A stretch of 64,000 nucleotides of DNA from Vibrio marinisediminis (GCF_014050145.1 NZ_JACFYF010000014.1:1-64000); one strand, 5' to 3'. Positions 19,690-31,161 are shown, counted from the stretch's first letter. Numbers and translations: made by a program. Notes: generated from the sequence alone by a model not told the origin.

Positions 19690-20013
19690 ATGATCAGTGC
19701 AGACACCATTCTATTTGCGCTTATGCTTGTTACTTTGGTTAACATGGCAAGGTATTTAACAGCGCTACGTTCGTTAATTTATGTGATGCGTGAAGCACAT
19801 CCTTTGTTGTATCAGCAAGTTGATGGCGGGGGGTTCTTTACTACGCATGGCAATGTTAGTAAGCAGTTCAAACTGTTCTACTACTTGAAAAGTAAGGAGT
19901 ATCACCATCATCATGATGAGGTGTTTACCTCCAAGTGTGATCGCGTTCGTGAGCTTTTCATACTCTCTATAGCATTGATTGGTGTGACCTTGTTGGCTGC
20001 GTTTATTCTTTAA
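19690..20013 (+). CDS. uspB: universal stress protein B
   Basis: 107 aa membrane protein with a TM helix at each end (residues 5-22 and about 87-106). The central stretch [23 protein letters not shown] matches enterobacterial UspB. GGGAGGAAAAG directly precedes the ATG. An upstream in-frame ATG at 19639 would add 17 unconserved residues and is rejected. Role in ethanol/stationary-phase stress is known only from E. coli. Confidence 0.93.
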   Translation: MISADTILFALMLVTLVNMARYLTALRSLIYVMREAHPLLYQQVDGGGFFTTHGNVSKQFKLFYYLKSKEYHHHHDEVFTSKCDRVRELFILSIALIGVTLLAAFIL

Positions 20014-20091
20014 ACGTTAGTGTGCCATCACTCACATGGGTGATTAATTGGCAAGCAGAGCAAGAACCGCTAGAATAGCGCCTCGATTAGC

Positions 20092-20123
20092 AAGGATGTG
20101 CAACTAATGCACATCCTTTTTTT
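20092..20123 (+). terminator. terminator of uspB
   Basis: AAGGATGTGC-AACTAAT-GCACATCCTT followed by a T tract. Confidence 0.88.
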
Positions 20124-20154
20124 ATTGCGTTAACCGTTGTTTGAGTAATCCATC

Positions 20155-21342
20155 ATGAGTGAGAAGTTTGACGTCGTTATTATAGGTGCGGGTGCTGCCG
20201 GTCTAATGTGCGCTGCAGAAGCGGGCAAGCGAGGTCGTAAAGTATTGGTACTAGACCATGCAAAGAAACCTGGGCGTAAAATTCTAATCTCTGGTGGTGG
20301 TCGTTGTAATTTCACTAACTATGATGTGAGTGCGAACAACTACTTGTGCCGCAACCCGCACTTCGTCAAATCAGCGCTATCGCAATACACCAATTGGGAT
20401 TTTATCTCGATGGTGAGCAAGTACGGCATTGAATTTGAAGAGCGTGACCATGGTCAGTTGTTCTGTATTGATTCTGCAAAACAGATTGTCACTATGCTGC
20501 TTGATGAATGTCAGATTGGCAAAGTACAGCTTCGTTACCAGCAAGACGTCCATCAAATTGAAAAGCTTGAACAAGGTTTCCGTTTGAGTGCCAACACCAG
20601 CGCGATTGAGTGTGAATCATTGGTGGTTGCCACTGGTGGTTTATCGATGCCTAAATTAGGCGCGACACCATTTGGCTATAAAGTTGCTGAGCAGTTTGCT
20701 TTGCCTGTTATTGCCACTTCCGCAGGTTTAGTGCCGTTTACATTACATAAGCAAGATAAAGAAGATTTTGCTGAATTGTCAGGTATAGCGATTCCGACAG
20801 AAATTACTGCGCAAGATGGCACAGTGTTTAAAGAAGCATTGTTATTCACCCACCGCGGTTTGTCTGGTCCATCCGTGTTGCAAATTTCATCGTTCTGGAA
20901 AGCAGGGCAACAGGTAACGATTAACTTAGTGCCAGAGGCGGATGTTGATCAACTGCTTGCAGTCTCTCGCGAGAAACATCCCAATCAAAGTTTAAAAAAT
21001 ACCTTAGCCAAAGTGCTGCCAAAGCGATTGGTTGAAGTGATGATTGAGCGTAAAGAGCTGGTGGATAAGCCCCTTAAACAGTTCAATGAAAAGCAGCTGC
21101 AACAAGTCACTCAATACTTAGAGAACTGGAAAATAGCACCCAATGGCACTGAGGGTTACCGCACGGCAGAAGTAACGCTAGGTGGTGTTGATACTGATCA
21201 TTTATCGTCTAAAACGATGGAGTGCAAACAAGTGCAAGGCTTGTTCTTTATCGGTGAAGTGATGGATGTAACCGGTTGGTTAGGTGGTTACAACTTTCAG
21301 TGGTGTTGGAGCTCAGGCTTTGTTGCCGGGCAACATGTCTAA
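20155..21342 (+). CDS. HI0933/YhiN-type FAD-dependent oxidoreductase
   Basis: 395 aa flavoprotein. The dinucleotide-binding motif VVIIGAGAAGLMCAAEAGKRG is at residues 7-27, followed by GRKILISGGGRCNFTN and the C-terminal FAD contact GEVMDVTGWLGGYNFQWCWSSG, the hallmark of the HI0933/BaiN family. Enzymatic role is not settled in this family. E. coli yhiN also neighbours uspA/uspB, consistent with synteny. Confidence 0.92.
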   Translation: MSEKFDVVIIGAGAAGLMCAAEAGKRGRKVLVLDHAKKPGRKILISGGGRCNFTNYDVSANNYLCRNPHFVKSALSQYTNWDFISMVSKYGIEFEERDHGQLFCIDSAKQIVTMLLDECQIGKVQLRYQQDVHQIEKLEQGFRLSANTSAIECESLVVATGGLSMPKLGATPFGYKVAEQFALPVIATSAGLVPFTLHKQDKEDFAELSGIAIPTEITAQDGTVFKEALLFTHRGLSGPSVLQISSFWKAGQQVTINLVPEADVDQLLAVSREKHPNQSLKNTLAKVLPKRLVEVMIERKELVDKPLKQFNEKQLQQVTQYLENWKIAPNGTEGYRTAEVTLGGVDTDHLSSKTMECKQVQGLFFIGEVMDVTGWLGGYNFQWCWSSGFVAGQHV

Positions 21343-21357
21343 TTTAGTTTGAAATGA

Positions 21358-21381
21358 AAAGGGCGCTTTAAGCGCCCTTTA
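21358..21381. terminator. bidirectional terminator
   Basis: AAGGGCGCTTTAAGCGCCCTTT is a near-perfect palindrome between the yhiN-like gene and the convergent EamA gene. Confidence 0.85.
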
Positions 21382-21397
21382 TCAATTGTCGTGGTTA

Positions 21398-22297
21398 TTA
21401 AGTGCTGGGTAGCGGTTTGCTTTTAAACTTCACTTGTTGAATCACTAAGCCAGCGATAATCAATACTAAGCCAATTAAAGTTGTCGGGTGAATGCTTTCC
21501 CCAATAATGGTTGCGAGCAAAACGAGAGAGATAAATGGCGATGCAAAAATGAGGTTACTGATGCGCGCCGTATTTTGCGTTAGCTTTAATGCACTGAGCC
21601 ACAATACAAATGTCACGCCCATTTCAAACAAGCCGACATAAGTTACAGCTAACCAACCGGAAGGCGTAATTTGGCTCCAAGTCGCACCCTCCCAAATGCT
21701 TAAACCAATCGCAAAGGGAATCGCGACTAGAAAACCAAGTAACACACCGATGACCGGATCTGCTTTATTCTTGGTGTTTAATATCCAGTAGCCAGCCCAA
21801 AGGAGCGTTGAGAGTAACGCTAATCCAACCCCGAGTGGGCTCTCGAAGTTTAATCCTAAAATATCACCCTTAGTGGCAATCACGATTACGCCAAAATAAC
21901 TCAGTGCGCAGGCTACCCAATCTTGTTTACGGATCTTCTGCCCTAAGAAAAATGCCGCCATCAGAGTCAAGGTTATCGCCCAACTGTAGTTGATGGCTTG
22001 CGCTTGAGAAGCGGGCAGCAAATCGTAAGCTTTAAATAGAATGATGTAATAAGCCAGCGGATTAATAAGTCCAAGCAGTAAGTAGTACCAAGGGTTAGCG
22101 AGAAAAACCGTGGAGAGAGAAGCAAGCTTTCCTTGTACGCCACAGATTATGATTAAGACAATAGCTGAAACAATGCTGGCGACGGTCAGCATTTGAATTG
22201 GGGTAAATTCAGCGAGGGTGAGTTTAAAGGCGGTGGCCACCGTAGACCAAAGCAAAACAGCAGATAAACCAAATCCCAAAGCGCGGCGCTCGTTCAT
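21398..22297 (-). CDS. EamA/DMT family transporter
   Basis: 299 aa with ten membrane helices and two EamA repeats. It starts ALGFGLSAVLLWSTVATAFK, like RhaT/EamA-type metabolite exporters. AAGGAAC precedes the ATG. Only distantly similar to the EamA gene at 17572, so not a recent duplicate. Substrate unknown. Confidence 0.9.
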   Translation of the reverse strand: MNERRALGFGLSAVLLWSTVATAFKLTLAEFTPIQMLTVASIVSAIVLIIICGVQGKLASLSTVFLANPWYYLLLGLINPLAYYIILFKAYDLLPASQAQAINYSWAITLTLMAAFFLGQKIRKQDWVACALSYFGVIVIATKGDILGLNFESPLGVGLALLSTLLWAGYWILNTKNKADPVIGVLLGFLVAIPFAIGLSIWEGATWSQITPSGWLAVTYVGLFEMGVTFVLWLSALKLTQNTARISNLIFASPFISLVLLATIIGESIHPTTLIGLVLIIAGLVIQQVKFKSKPLPST

Positions 22298-22459
22298 AGT
22301 GTTCCTTCAATTAGCAAGCAAAAACGCACACGGCAAACCATTCGCACAGTGTACGGGGAGCTAAGTGTATCTGTTGATTATCTAGTCGACAAACTGGACA
22401 TTTATCCAGTGGTGAAATACCATTATTTCTAAGTAATAAAACAGAGTTAACGCCTTATT

Positions 22460-24010
22460 ATGCAATGGATTATAGAGAATCAAAGTGTGTTGTTGAGTGC
22501 TTTGGGTGGTGCTGCCGTTAGCGGTATCGCAGTAGGCTGGTGGGTAAAACAAAAATTCAGCCTTGAAAGCCAATTACTTGAACAACAATTACAATCCAAT
22601 CAGCAATTAGCTAACTCGCAAATCAGCCAATTAAAACAATCGCTTGTCGAAGCACAACAAGAGCTTGATGAGTTGGATGAAGATCGCGATAAAGCCGCCT
22701 ATGAGCTTAAGCAGTCGCACGGCAAGTTCATGGCGGTGATGGAAAAGCTACGCTATTTTGATGTGGTGAAACAAGAACGCCAACAATATGCGGATGACCT
22801 TACCCATGTACGTGAGCAAAAATCACAGTTAGAAGCTCAATTACGTGAGCAAGAAGCTCGCCACCAACAAGCTCAAATTGCCAGCCAAGAAAAGCTACAA
22901 CTATTGGAAAAAGCCGAAGAGCGCTTAAAGCAGCAGTTTGAACACTTAGCCAATCAACTGTTTGAAACTAAAACCGCGAAGGTTGATCAGCAGAACCGTC
23001 AAAGCTTAGAGGGGCTACTGAGCCCACTAAAAGAACAACTTGAAGGCTTTAAACGCCAAGTCAATGATAGCTTTAATCTTGAAGCGAAAGAGCGCCATAC
23101 CTTAGTGCATGAGCTGAAAAACCTACAACGCTTGAATGAGCAGATGACGCGTGAAGCCGTAAACCTCACCCAAGCTTTAAAAGGTGACAACAAGCAGCAA
23201 GGGAACTGGGGGGAAGTGGTACTCGCGCGAGTATTGGCTGAATCAGGCTTGCGTGAAGGGCACGAGTATCAAACACAAGTGAGCTTGCAAAATGAAGCCG
23301 GTAAGCGTTACCAGCCCGATGTGATTGTGCATTTGCCACAAGACAAACAGGTGGTGATTGACTCAAAAATGGTGCTGGTGGCGTATGAACGCTACTTTAA
23401 TGCCGAAACCGACCATGAGCGTGAGCGAGCCCTCAGTGATCACTTACTGGCAATGCGTAACCATATTAAAGGCTTAAGCAGTAAGGATTATCATCAACTC
23501 AAAGGCATTCGCAGCCTTGATTATGTCTTGATGTTTGTACCTGTTGAGCCCGCTTTTCAAGTGGCGATTCAAGCTGACCCGAGCTTGGTGAAAGATGCGA
23601 TGGAACACAACATCATTCTCGTCAGTCCAACTACCTTGCTGGTGGCGCTGCGCACGATTGATAACCTTTGGCGTAATGACCGTCAAAATCAAAATGCACA
23701 AGTCATTGCCGAGCGAGCCAGCAAGTTGTACGACAAACTGCGCCTATTTGTTGAAGATATGGAAGGGCTTGGTGGGGCGCTAGATAAAGCCAACCAAAAT
23801 TACCAAGGGGCAATGAATAAACTCGCAACCGGGCGTGGCAATGTGATCCGTCAGGCTGAAAGCTTTAAACAACTGGGTGTTGAAGTGAAGCGCTCAATCT
23901 CTCCAGCGGTTGCAGAACAAGCGGTTGGGCAAGATGTGTCAGAAAATGAATATTTGGCGGAAAATGCACCGCAGTTAGAAAGACATCCGGCTGAGGATAA
24001 AGTAAACTAA
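22460..24010 (+). CDS. rmuC: DNA recombination protein RmuC
   Basis: 516 aa. N-terminal TM anchor (residues about 9-28), long Gln/Glu-rich coiled coil (about 30-210), then the RmuC nuclease-fold domain ([19 protein letters not shown]..., [15 protein letters not shown] with the D-x-K core, about 245-450). RmuC limits inversions at short repeats. The preceding gene is divergent. ubiE follows after 65 bp, as in other gammaproteobacteria. Confidence 0.95.
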   Translation: MQWIIENQSVLLSALGGAAVSGIAVGWWVKQKFSLESQLLEQQLQSNQQLANSQISQLKQSLVEAQQELDELDEDRDKAAYELKQSHGKFMAVMEKLRYFDVVKQERQQYADDLTHVREQKSQLEAQLREQEARHQQAQIASQEKLQLLEKAEERLKQQFEHLANQLFETKTAKVDQQNRQSLEGLLSPLKEQLEGFKRQVNDSFNLEAKERHTLVHELKNLQRLNEQMTREAVNLTQALKGDNKQQGNWGEVVLARVLAESGLREGHEYQTQVSLQNEAGKRYQPDVIVHLPQDKQVVIDSKMVLVAYERYFNAETDHERERALSDHLLAMRNHIKGLSSKDYHQLKGIRSLDYVLMFVPVEPAFQVAIQADPSLVKDAMEHNIILVSPTTLLVALRTIDNLWRNDRQNQNAQVIAERASKLYDKLRLFVEDMEGLGGALDKANQNYQGAMNKLATGRGNVIRQAESFKQLGVEVKRSISPAVAEQAVGQDVSENEYLAENAPQLERHPAEDKVN

Positions 24011-24075
24011 TCGACCGCAGCTCAGACCTATTACGTATTACAGAGTTATATCGAGCTGTTCGAAGAGGAATCACA

Positions 24076-24858
24076 ATGACGGATACAAGTGTGCAGTCAA
24101 ATACAGCGTTAGAAACAGCAGAAACCACCCATTTCGGTTTCACTACCGTAGCCAAAGAAGAGAAAGTGGCAAAAGTTGCTCAAGTATTTCATTCGGTAGC
24201 AGCAAAGTACGACATTATGAACGACTTAATGTCGGGTGGTGTGCACCGTTTATGGAAGCGCTTCACTATTGATTGCAGTGGTGCTCGTCCTGGTCAACGA
24301 GTGCTTGACCTTGGTGGTGGTACTGGTGACCTAACGGCGAAGTTTTCACGTATTGTCGGTGACAAAGGGCACGTTGTATTGGCGGACATCAACAACTCAA
24401 TGTTGAATGTGGGCCGTGATAAGCTGCGCGATGTGGGTGTCGTGGGTAATGTGCATTACGTGCAAGCAAACGCAGAAGAATTACCGTTTCCAGACGATTA
24501 CTTTGACGTGATCACGATTAGCTTCTGTTTACGTAACGTCACTGATAAAGACAAAGCGCTACGCTCAATGTTCCGCGTATTAAAGCCGGGTGGTCGTTTG
24601 TTGGTACTTGAGTTCTCTAAACCAATTCTTGACCCACTATCAAAAGTGTACGACGCGTATTCATTCCACTTACTACCAAAAATTGGTGAATTAGTGGCGA
24701 ATGATGCTGACAGCTACCGTTACCTTGCTGAATCGATCCGCATGCATCCTGATCAAGAAACCTTGAAAGGCATGATGAATGAAGCGGGCTTTGAGCAAAC
24801 TAGCTACTACAACCTAACCGGCGGTATTGTTGCATTACACCGTGGTTACAAGTTCTAA
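24076..24858 (+). CDS. ubiE: ubiquinone/menaquinone C-methyltransferase UbiE
   Basis: 260 aa class I methyltransferase acting on the benzoquinone (ubiquinone) and demethylmenaquinone rings. SAM motif [16 protein letters not shown] is near residues 77-92. UbiE signatures [22 protein letters not shown] and the end [12 protein letters not shown] are present. AGAGGAA precedes the ATG. Start of the ubiE-ubiJ-ubiB block. Confidence 0.97.
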   Translation: MTDTSVQSNTALETAETTHFGFTTVAKEEKVAKVAQVFHSVAAKYDIMNDLMSGGVHRLWKRFTIDCSGARPGQRVLDLGGGTGDLTAKFSRIVGDKGHVVLADINNSMLNVGRDKLRDVGVVGNVHYVQANAEELPFPDDYFDVITISFCLRNVTDKDKALRSMFRVLKPGGRLLVLEFSKPILDPLSKVYDAYSFHLLPKIGELVANDADSYRYLAESIRMHPDQETLKGMMNEAGFEQTSYYNLTGGIVALHRGYKF

Positions 24859-24868
24859 AAGGGTTGTT

Positions 24869-25474
24869 ATGCCATTCGAACCGTTAGTGACCGCCGTTAT
24901 TGAAACGACGCTCAATACATTGATTCAAGACGAGCCAGAGTTGGGTCGTCGTCTTGCTCGCCTAAAAGGGCAAGTTATTCAGGTTCACCTTAAAGAAGTT
25001 AGCAAAACGCTGACGTTCGTTTTTAGCCAACAAATTGATGTGTTGGCTCACTACGAAGGTGAACCAGATTGTTACCTATCACTAAATTTATCTGTGCTGC
25101 CAGAGCTGCGCGAGCATGCAAATATCACTAAGCTAATCAAACAAGATAAGCTGGTTTTAGAAGGTGATATCCAGCTGGCACAGAAATTTTCGCAATTGAT
25201 GACAGACTGCAAACCGGATGTGGAAGAGTGGTTGTCTCGTGTGACCGGAGATGTGGTTGCCCACTCATTGGTGAAAGGTGCGACAAACTTTGGTCAATTT
25301 GTGAAATCACAAGCGACAAAGCATCAAAACCATTTAGGACAAGTGATCACAGAAGAGTGGAAACTTGCGCCTGCCCCTTTAGAAGTTGCTTACTTTTGTG
25401 ATCAAGTGGATGATGTGAAAAGCCAAGCGGCACGCATTGAAGCTAAGCTCAACCAATTGATGGAGCGTGTATGA
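24869..25474 (+). CDS. ubiJ: ubiquinone biosynthesis accessory factor UbiJ
   Basis: 201 aa. The N-terminal SCP2-like lipid-binding domain (about residues 1-115) is followed by a helical tail ending in a coiled coil ([19 protein letters not shown]). UbiJ with UbiK organises the soluble Ubi complex around hydrophobic quinone intermediates. AAAAGGG precedes this ATG. The frame opens 14 codons earlier inside ubiE, which is not credible as a start. The stop overlaps the ubiB start. Confidence 0.93.
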   Translation: MPFEPLVTAVIETTLNTLIQDEPELGRRLARLKGQVIQVHLKEVSKTLTFVFSQQIDVLAHYEGEPDCYLSLNLSVLPELREHANITKLIKQDKLVLEGDIQLAQKFSQLMTDCKPDVEEWLSRVTGDVVAHSLVKGATNFGQFVKSQATKHQNHLGQVITEEWKLAPAPLEVAYFCDQVDDVKSQAARIEAKLNQLMERV

Positions 25475-27105
25475 CGCCGTCAGAACTTCGTCGCCTATAC
25501 CGCATTATAAAAGTTCAGCTCGAATATGGGCTGGATGAATTACTACCCGATCATCAACTGACAAAAGCACCATTACTGGCTCGCAAAGCGCTGTTTTGGA
25601 TTAAAAACCAACACGCAGAGAAAGAACTGGGTGAGCGTTTACGTTTAGCCTTGCAAGAGCTTGGTCCTGTGTGGATTAAATTCGGTCAGATGATGTCGAC
25701 ACGTCGAGACCTGTTCCCGCCGCATATCGCCGATCCTCTGGCTTTACTGCAAGACCAAGTTGCGCCCTTTGATGGCGAATTAGCAAAACAGGAAATTGAA
25801 GAAGCGTTAGGTGGACCATTAGACAATTGGTTTACTGACTTCGCGATCAAACCATTGGCATCGGCTTCTGTCGCGCAAGTCCACACTGCTCGCCTAAAAG
25901 AGAGCGGGCAAGAAGTGGTCTTAAAGGTGATTCGTCCTGATATTCGCCCTGTGATTGATGCCGACCTTAAGTTAATGCATCGCATGGCGCGTATTGTGGC
26001 TAGAGCATTGCCTGAAACTCGTCGATTAAAGCCAGTAGAAGTCGTTCGTGAGTATGAGAAGACCCTGCTGGATGAACTAGACTTAAGACGAGAGGCGGCA
26101 AACGCCATCCAACTGCGTCGTAACTTTGAGGGCAGTGAAGAGCTTTATGTACCGGAAGTGTTTCCTGATTTTAGCAGTGAAAGCTTGATGGTTTCTGAGC
26201 GAATTTACGGATTTCAAGTGTCTGACATTGAGGGATTGAAAGCGAACGGCACCAACATGAAGCTTCTTGCAGAACGTGGTGTGAGCGTGTTCTTTACCCA
26301 AGTTTTCCGCGACAGTTTCTTCCACGCAGATATGCATCCAGGCAACGTATTTGTTAAGCCTGAACATCCAGAAAACCCAATGTGGATTGGTCTCGATTGC
26401 GGTATTGTCGGAACGCTGAATAGTGATGATAAGCGCTATCTAGCTGAAAACTTCTTAGCCTTTTTTAACCGTGATTATCGCCGTGTGGCTGAATTGCATG
26501 TTGAGTCTGGTTGGGTTCCACGTGAAACCAACATCGATGAGTTTGAGTTTGCCATTCGCATCGTGTGTGAGCCAATATTTGCTAAACCACTGTGTGAAAT
26601 TTCATTTGGTCATGTGCTACTTAACTTGTTTAATACTGCACGTCGATTTGAAATGGAAGTGCAGCCTCAGTTAGTGCTGCTGCAAAAGACGTTGTTGTAT
26701 GTTGAAGGTTTGGGCCGTCAGTTATATCCTCAGCTAGATTTATGGGAAACCGCGAAGCCATTCCTTGAAAAATGGATGATGAAGCAGGTTGGACCGCAAG
26801 CGGTGATTGATGCGGTGAAAGACCGTGCGCCGTTCTGGGCTGAGAAATTGCCAGAGTTACCAGAGCTGCTGTATGACAGTTTAAAGCAAGGTAAAGCGCT
26901 TAATCAGCGCATGGATCAACTCTATCAAGGCTACCGCTCATCTAAGCGTCAGCAGGCAACAGGAAAATTTTTATTTGGTGTTGGTGCCACATTAGTCGTA
27001 TGCTCGGCAATATTGGTGAACAGCACTTATGAACAACTATCGACATTTAGTGCTATCGCTGGTGTCACATTTTGGTTGTTCAGTTGGCGAGCTTATCGCC
27101 AATAG
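25471..27105 (+). CDS. ubiB: ubiquinone biosynthesis ATPase-like kinase UbiB
   Basis: 544 aa member of the ABC1/ADCK atypical kinase family. KxGQ motif (KFGQMMSTR) near residue 70, Ala-rich loop [12 protein letters not shown]-binding VVLKVIRP, catalytic [11 protein letters not shown] and DCGIVG, and two C-terminal TM helices (about 500-540). It supports ubiquinone assembly at the membrane through ATPase activity. Overlaps ubiJ by 4 nt (ATGA). A possible parS-like site is embedded near residue 350. Confidence 0.96.
   Translation: MTPSELRRLYRIIKVQLEYGLDELLPDHQLTKAPLLARKALFWIKNQHAEKELGERLRLALQELGPVWIKFGQMMSTRRDLFPPHIADPLALLQDQVAPFDGELAKQEIEEALGGPLDNWFTDFAIKPLASASVAQVHTARLKESGQEVVLKVIRPDIRPVIDADLKLMHRMARIVARALPETRRLKPVEVVREYEKTLLDELDLRREAANAIQLRRNFEGSEELYVPEVFPDFSSESLMVSERIYGFQVSDIEGLKANGTNMKLLAERGVSVFFTQVFRDSFFHADMHPGNVFVKPEHPENPMWIGLDCGIVGTLNSDDKRYLAENFLAFFNRDYRRVAELHVESGWVPRETNIDEFEFAIRIVCEPIFAKPLCEISFGHVLLNLFNTARRFEMEVQPQLVLLQKTLLYVEGLGRQLYPQLDLWETAKPFLEKWMMKQVGPQAVIDAVKDRAPFWAEKLPELPELLYDSLKQGKALNQRMDQLYQGYRSSKRQQATGKFLFGVGATLVVCSAILVNSTYEQLSTFSAIAGVTFWLFSWRAYRQ
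26514..26529. promoter_or_regulatory. possible parS site 4
   Basis: GGTTCCACGTGAAACC keeps the inner GTTCCACGTGAAAC core but differs at both outermost bases and one arm position from TGTTTCACGTGAAACA. It is 15.6 kb from the main cluster and inside ubiB, so it is weaker evidence. Confidence 0.42.
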
Positions 27106-27155
27106 GCGTTAGACTTTTACTATAACTTTGTTTAATAGAACCCGAGGTAAAGAGA

Positions 27156-27407
27156 ATGGGTGGTATTAGTATTTGGCAACTTCTTATTGTTGCTGTAATT
27201 GTTGTATTACTGTTTGGTACCAAGAAGCTACGTAACATTGGTGGTGACTTAGGCAGCGCAGTAAAAGGCTTCAAGAAAGCAATGAGCGATGAAGAAACTC
27301 AGCAAGAAAAGAAAGACGCTGATTTTGAACCGAAGAATCTAGAGCAGCAGAAGACAGAAGCTACAGACGCTACTGCTGAAACTAAGAAAGACAAAGAGCA
27401 GGCATAA
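27156..27407 (+). CDS. tatA: Sec-independent translocase subunit TatA
   Basis: 83 aa. N-terminal TM helix [30 protein letters not shown] hinge, amphipathic helix [10 protein letters not shown], then a charged Lys/Glu tail. It oligomerises to form the twin-arginine export pore. It lies 50 bp after ubiB and 3 nt before tatB. Confidence 0.96.
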   Translation: MGGISIWQLLIVAVIVVLLFGTKKLRNIGGDLGSAVKGFKKAMSDEETQQEKKDADFEPKNLEQQKTEATDATAETKKDKEQA

Positions 27408-27410
27408 TAC

Positions 27411-27791
27411 GTGTTTGATATCGGTTTTTGGGAACTGGTATTAATATCTGTCGTCGCACTCGTAGTACTTGGACCGGAACGTTTGCCGCATGCGATTCGA
27501 AGTGTTTCTCGCTTCGTGTCGTCTGCCAAAAGCATGGCAAATAGCGTGAAAGATGAAATCAGTCACGAGCTTAAGGTACAAGAATTACAAGAGAATCTAC
27601 GTAAAGCTGAACAGATGGGAATGGAAGATTTATCTCCAGAACTGAAGTCTTCAGTAGATGAACTCAAAAAAGCGGCGCAAGAGGTACAGCGTCCCTATGC
27701 TCAAAAGGCTACAGAGACAAGTGAAGTAGGCGTGGACTCGACTCCGCGTTCTTCTGAGACAAGTACCCCTGCAGATAAGAAAGCCGAGTAG
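27411..27791 (+). CDS. tatB: Sec-independent translocase subunit TatB
   Basis: 126 aa with a GTG start. MFDIGFWELVLISVVALVVLGPERLPHAIRSV is the TatB signature (TM with conserved Glu and Pro), followed by a long amphipathic helix and a polar tail. It forms the substrate receptor with TatC. A hairpin with a T run separates it from tatC. Confidence 0.96.
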   Translation: MFDIGFWELVLISVVALVVLGPERLPHAIRSVSRFVSSAKSMANSVKDEISHELKVQELQENLRKAEQMGMEDLSPELKSSVDELKKAAQEVQRPYAQKATETSEVGVDSTPRSSETSTPADKKAE

Positions 27792-27801
27792 TCTCATCGT
27801 G

Positions 27802-27830
27802 AGGAGCTGCATCTATTGCGGCTCCTTTTT
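27802..27830 (+). terminator. intercistronic hairpin between tatB and tatC
   Basis: AGGAGC(T)GC-atctatt-GC(G)GCTCCT has one internal mismatch and is followed by TTTTT. It looks like a partial terminator that would lower tatC relative to tatAB. Read-through is expected because tatC has no clear promoter of its own. Confidence 0.6.
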
Positions 27831-27853
27831 GATCTTTTTGAATGAGGTTTGAT

Positions 27854-28612
27854 ATGTCCTCTGTTGAGCAGACGCAACCTTTAATCAGCCACCTTCTTGA
27901 GCTAAGAAACCGCCTACTTCGGGCGATTCTTGCTGTTTTGGTGGTGTTTGTTGGCTTGATTTATTTTTCAAATGAAATCTACGAGTTTGTTTCAAAGCCG
28001 CTAGTAGATAAGTTGCCTGAAGGGGCAACCATGATCGCAACAGATGTTGCCTCACCTTTCTTTACCCCATTAAAGTTAACTTTAATTGCTTCGGTTTTCG
28101 TTGCTGTACCGTTTATATTGCATCAGGTGTGGTCGTTTGTTGCTCCGGGTCTCTATAAGCATGAACGTCGGCTAATTATGCCGCTGATGTTCTCTAGCTC
28201 ATTGCTGTTTTATACCGGTGTTGCTTTTGCTTACTATGTGGTCTTCCCACTGGTCTTTGGTTTCTTTACTGCTATCTCACTGGGTGGGGTCGAGTTTGCT
28301 ACTGATATTTCCAGCTATTTGGATTTCGTATTAGCATTGTTCTTGGCATTTGGTATCGCGTTTGAAGTACCAGTCGCGATTATTCTGCTTTGCTGGACAG
28401 GTGCGACAACGCCAGAAAGTTTGCGAGAAAAGCGTCCATACATAGTGGTGATCGCATTTGTCATTGGTATGTTGCTGACACCTCCGGATATGATCTCTCA
28501 GACGTTACTTGCCATTCCAATGTGTATTTTGTTTGAAGTCGGACTGTTCTTTGCCAGATTCTATGTGCGCAAAGACCGCGATGACGAAAATGAAGAAGAA
28601 GTCGAAGAGTAG
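27854..28612 (+). CDS. tatC: Sec-independent translocase subunit TatC
   Basis: 252 aa, six TM helices. Starts [22 protein letters not shown], with the conserved HLLELRxRL cytoplasmic motif that binds the twin-arginine signal. PFFTPLKL periplasmic loop and F-E-V-P segment are present. GAGG at 27844-27847 is the ribosome site of this ATG and overlaps the frame's earlier ATG at 27842, which is rejected. The C-terminal tail is acidic. Confidence 0.96.
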   Translation: MSSVEQTQPLISHLLELRNRLLRAILAVLVVFVGLIYFSNEIYEFVSKPLVDKLPEGATMIATDVASPFFTPLKLTLIASVFVAVPFILHQVWSFVAPGLYKHERRLIMPLMFSSSLLFYTGVAFAYYVVFPLVFGFFTAISLGGVEFATDISSYLDFVLALFLAFGIAFEVPVAIILLCWTGATTPESLREKRPYIVVIAFVIGMLLTPPDMISQTLLAIPMCILFEVGLFFARFYVRKDRDDENEEEVEE

Positions 28613-28614
28613 AG

Positions 28615-28641
28615 AAAAGGTTGGCAATGCCAACCTTTTTT
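28615..28641. terminator. bidirectional terminator between tatC and tatD
   Basis: AAAAGGTTGGC-AAT-GCCAACCTTTTT, with A before and T after. Confidence 0.9.
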
Positions 28642-28662
28642 ACATTTAGAGCCAGTGAAACG

Positions 28663-29436
28663 CTAAATCTTAAATAATGCCTTGGCATTCATGGTGGTGA
28701 TTTGGTCGACTTGCTCAATCGTTAATTCACGAAGTTCAGCGATGCGATGGGCTACCAGCTGTGTGTAGGCGGGTTCATTACGCTTGCCGCGATGTGGCAC
28801 TGGTGCCAGGTATGGGCAGTCAGTTTCCAAGATCACAGAGTTCATATCGAGCTGTGGGATCACCTTATCCATACCCCCATTCTTAAATGTCGATACGCCA
28901 CCTAAACCCAAATGAAAACCAAGATCGTTAATCGCTTTTGCTTCTTCGACACTGCCACCAAAGCAGTGGAATACACCACGTAACGAGCCGTCCTGCTCTT
29001 TTTCCAGCAAGGCTAAGGTCTCTTGAATGGAATCACGGGTGTGGATGACCACCGGCAATTGCATCTCTTTAGCCCAATTAAGTTGAGTAATAAAGGCATG
29101 CTCTTGCTCTGCTTTGTAGGTTTTATCCCAATATAAATCGATACCAATTTCACCCACGGCGATGAAGGAGTGCTTGCTAAACCAGCTATAAATCGTCGCT
29201 AATGTCTGTTCGACGTTCGCGTCCACATAGCAAGGGTGCAAACCCATCATAGAGCGACAGACTTGAGGGTAAGCGGCTTCAGCTGCCAACATTGGCTCGA
29301 TAGAATCTAAGTCAATATTAGGCAATAAAATGGTGTCTATGCCTTGAGCTAGTGCGCGTTGAACAACTTGCTCGCGATCATTATCAAACTCGCTAGCGTA
29401 GATGTGCGCGTGGGTATCGATCATGGTAGTACTCAT
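28663..29436 (-). CDS. tatD: TatD-family metal-dependent hydrolase
   Basis: 257 aa TIM-barrel DNase/hydrolase. Metal-binding residues are visible in MIDTHAHIYAS (His-x-His), VGEIGID (Glu), VVIHTRDS (His), FHCFGG (His) and ETDCPYL (Asp). It sits convergent to tatABC, the position that gave TatD its name although it is not needed for export. Divergent from hemB. Paralogs such as YcfH and YjjV exist, so the symbol rests on context. Confidence 0.9.
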   Translation of the reverse strand: MSTTMIDTHAHIYASEFDNDREQVVQRALAQGIDTILLPNIDLDSIEPMLAAEAAYPQVCRSMMGLHPCYVDANVEQTLATIYSWFSKHSFIAVGEIGIDLYWDKTYKAEQEHAFITQLNWAKEMQLPVVIHTRDSIQETLALLEKEQDGSLRGVFHCFGGSVEEAKAINDLGFHLGLGGVSTFKNGGMDKVIPQLDMNSVILETDCPYLAPVPHRGKRNEPAYTQLVAHRIAELRELTIEQVDQITTMNAKALFKI

Positions 29437-29510
29437 TGAAAACGGATGTGACGAGTATACGGCAGTGTGAAGCTGAGGTCATTTTTTGCATTTTTTACTA
29501 TTGACGCTAG

Positions 29511-30620
<1,110 letters not shown>

Positions 30621-30641
30621 ACTCAGCCAAATATAGAATCA

Positions 30642-30667
30642 AAAGGTCGGCTTTGCCGGCCTTTTTT
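30642..30667 (+). terminator. terminator of hemB
   Basis: AAAGGTCGGC-TTT-GCCGGCCTTTTTT with one G-T pair. Confidence 0.87.
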
Positions 30668-30701
30668 AATGGCATGATGGTCTTAATTGAAGGAGACAAT
30701 A

Positions 30702-31136
30702 ATGACGGTAGTTTTTCGTCAGGGTACGGTAGCAGAATGTATCGAGGCTGTTGAAGCGATCAATGAATTTATACGTAAAGAGACGGTTGAGTCGTTGTCT
30801 GCCCGTTTACACGGCAAGCGATCTCTGATTTTGTTGGCTGAGGAACAAGGTAAGATCATCGGTTTTAAAATTGGCTATGAGTTGGATTCACACACGTTTT
30901 ATAGTTGGTTTGGCGGAGTATCACCGGTGGCTCGTGGCAAAGGTGTCGCGCAGCAATTACTGAACGATCAAGAAGCTTGGGTGGCAGAGCAGGGCTATTC
31001 AGCCATTAAGGTAAAATCTCTAAATCAATTTCCATCTATGCTGAGATTGCTGATCAAAAATGGCTATATGATTGAAAATTATGAGCAAAAATCAGATCTA
31101 TGTGAATCTCGAATCCACTTCATTAAAGCGATGTAA
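30702..31136 (+). CDS. GNAT family N-acetyltransferase
   Basis: 144 aa single GNAT domain. The acetyl-CoA pyrophosphate loop is VSPVARGKGVAQQLL (R-x-x-G-x-G/A pattern). The substrate is unknown. AAGGAGACAATA precedes the ATG. A TTG five codons upstream is less likely. Between hemB and the ryhB sRNA, the location of a similar acetyltransferase in V. cholerae as I recall it. Confidence 0.88.
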   Translation: MTVVFRQGTVAECIEAVEAINEFIRKETVESLSARLHGKRSLILLAEEQGKIIGFKIGYELDSHTFYSWFGGVSPVARGKGVAQQLLNDQEAWVAEQGYSAIKVKSLNQFPSMLRLLIKNGYMIENYEQKSDLCESRIHFIKAM

Positions 31137-31140
31137 AAAT

Positions 31141-31161
31141 AAATGAGACTTTTTCTCATTT
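31141..31161 (+). terminator. hairpin after the GNAT gene
   Basis: AAATGAGA-CTTTT-TCTCATTT is a perfect 8-bp stem but A/T-rich and without a strong T tract, so termination is possible rather than certain. It directly precedes the ryhB promoter. Confidence 0.4.
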
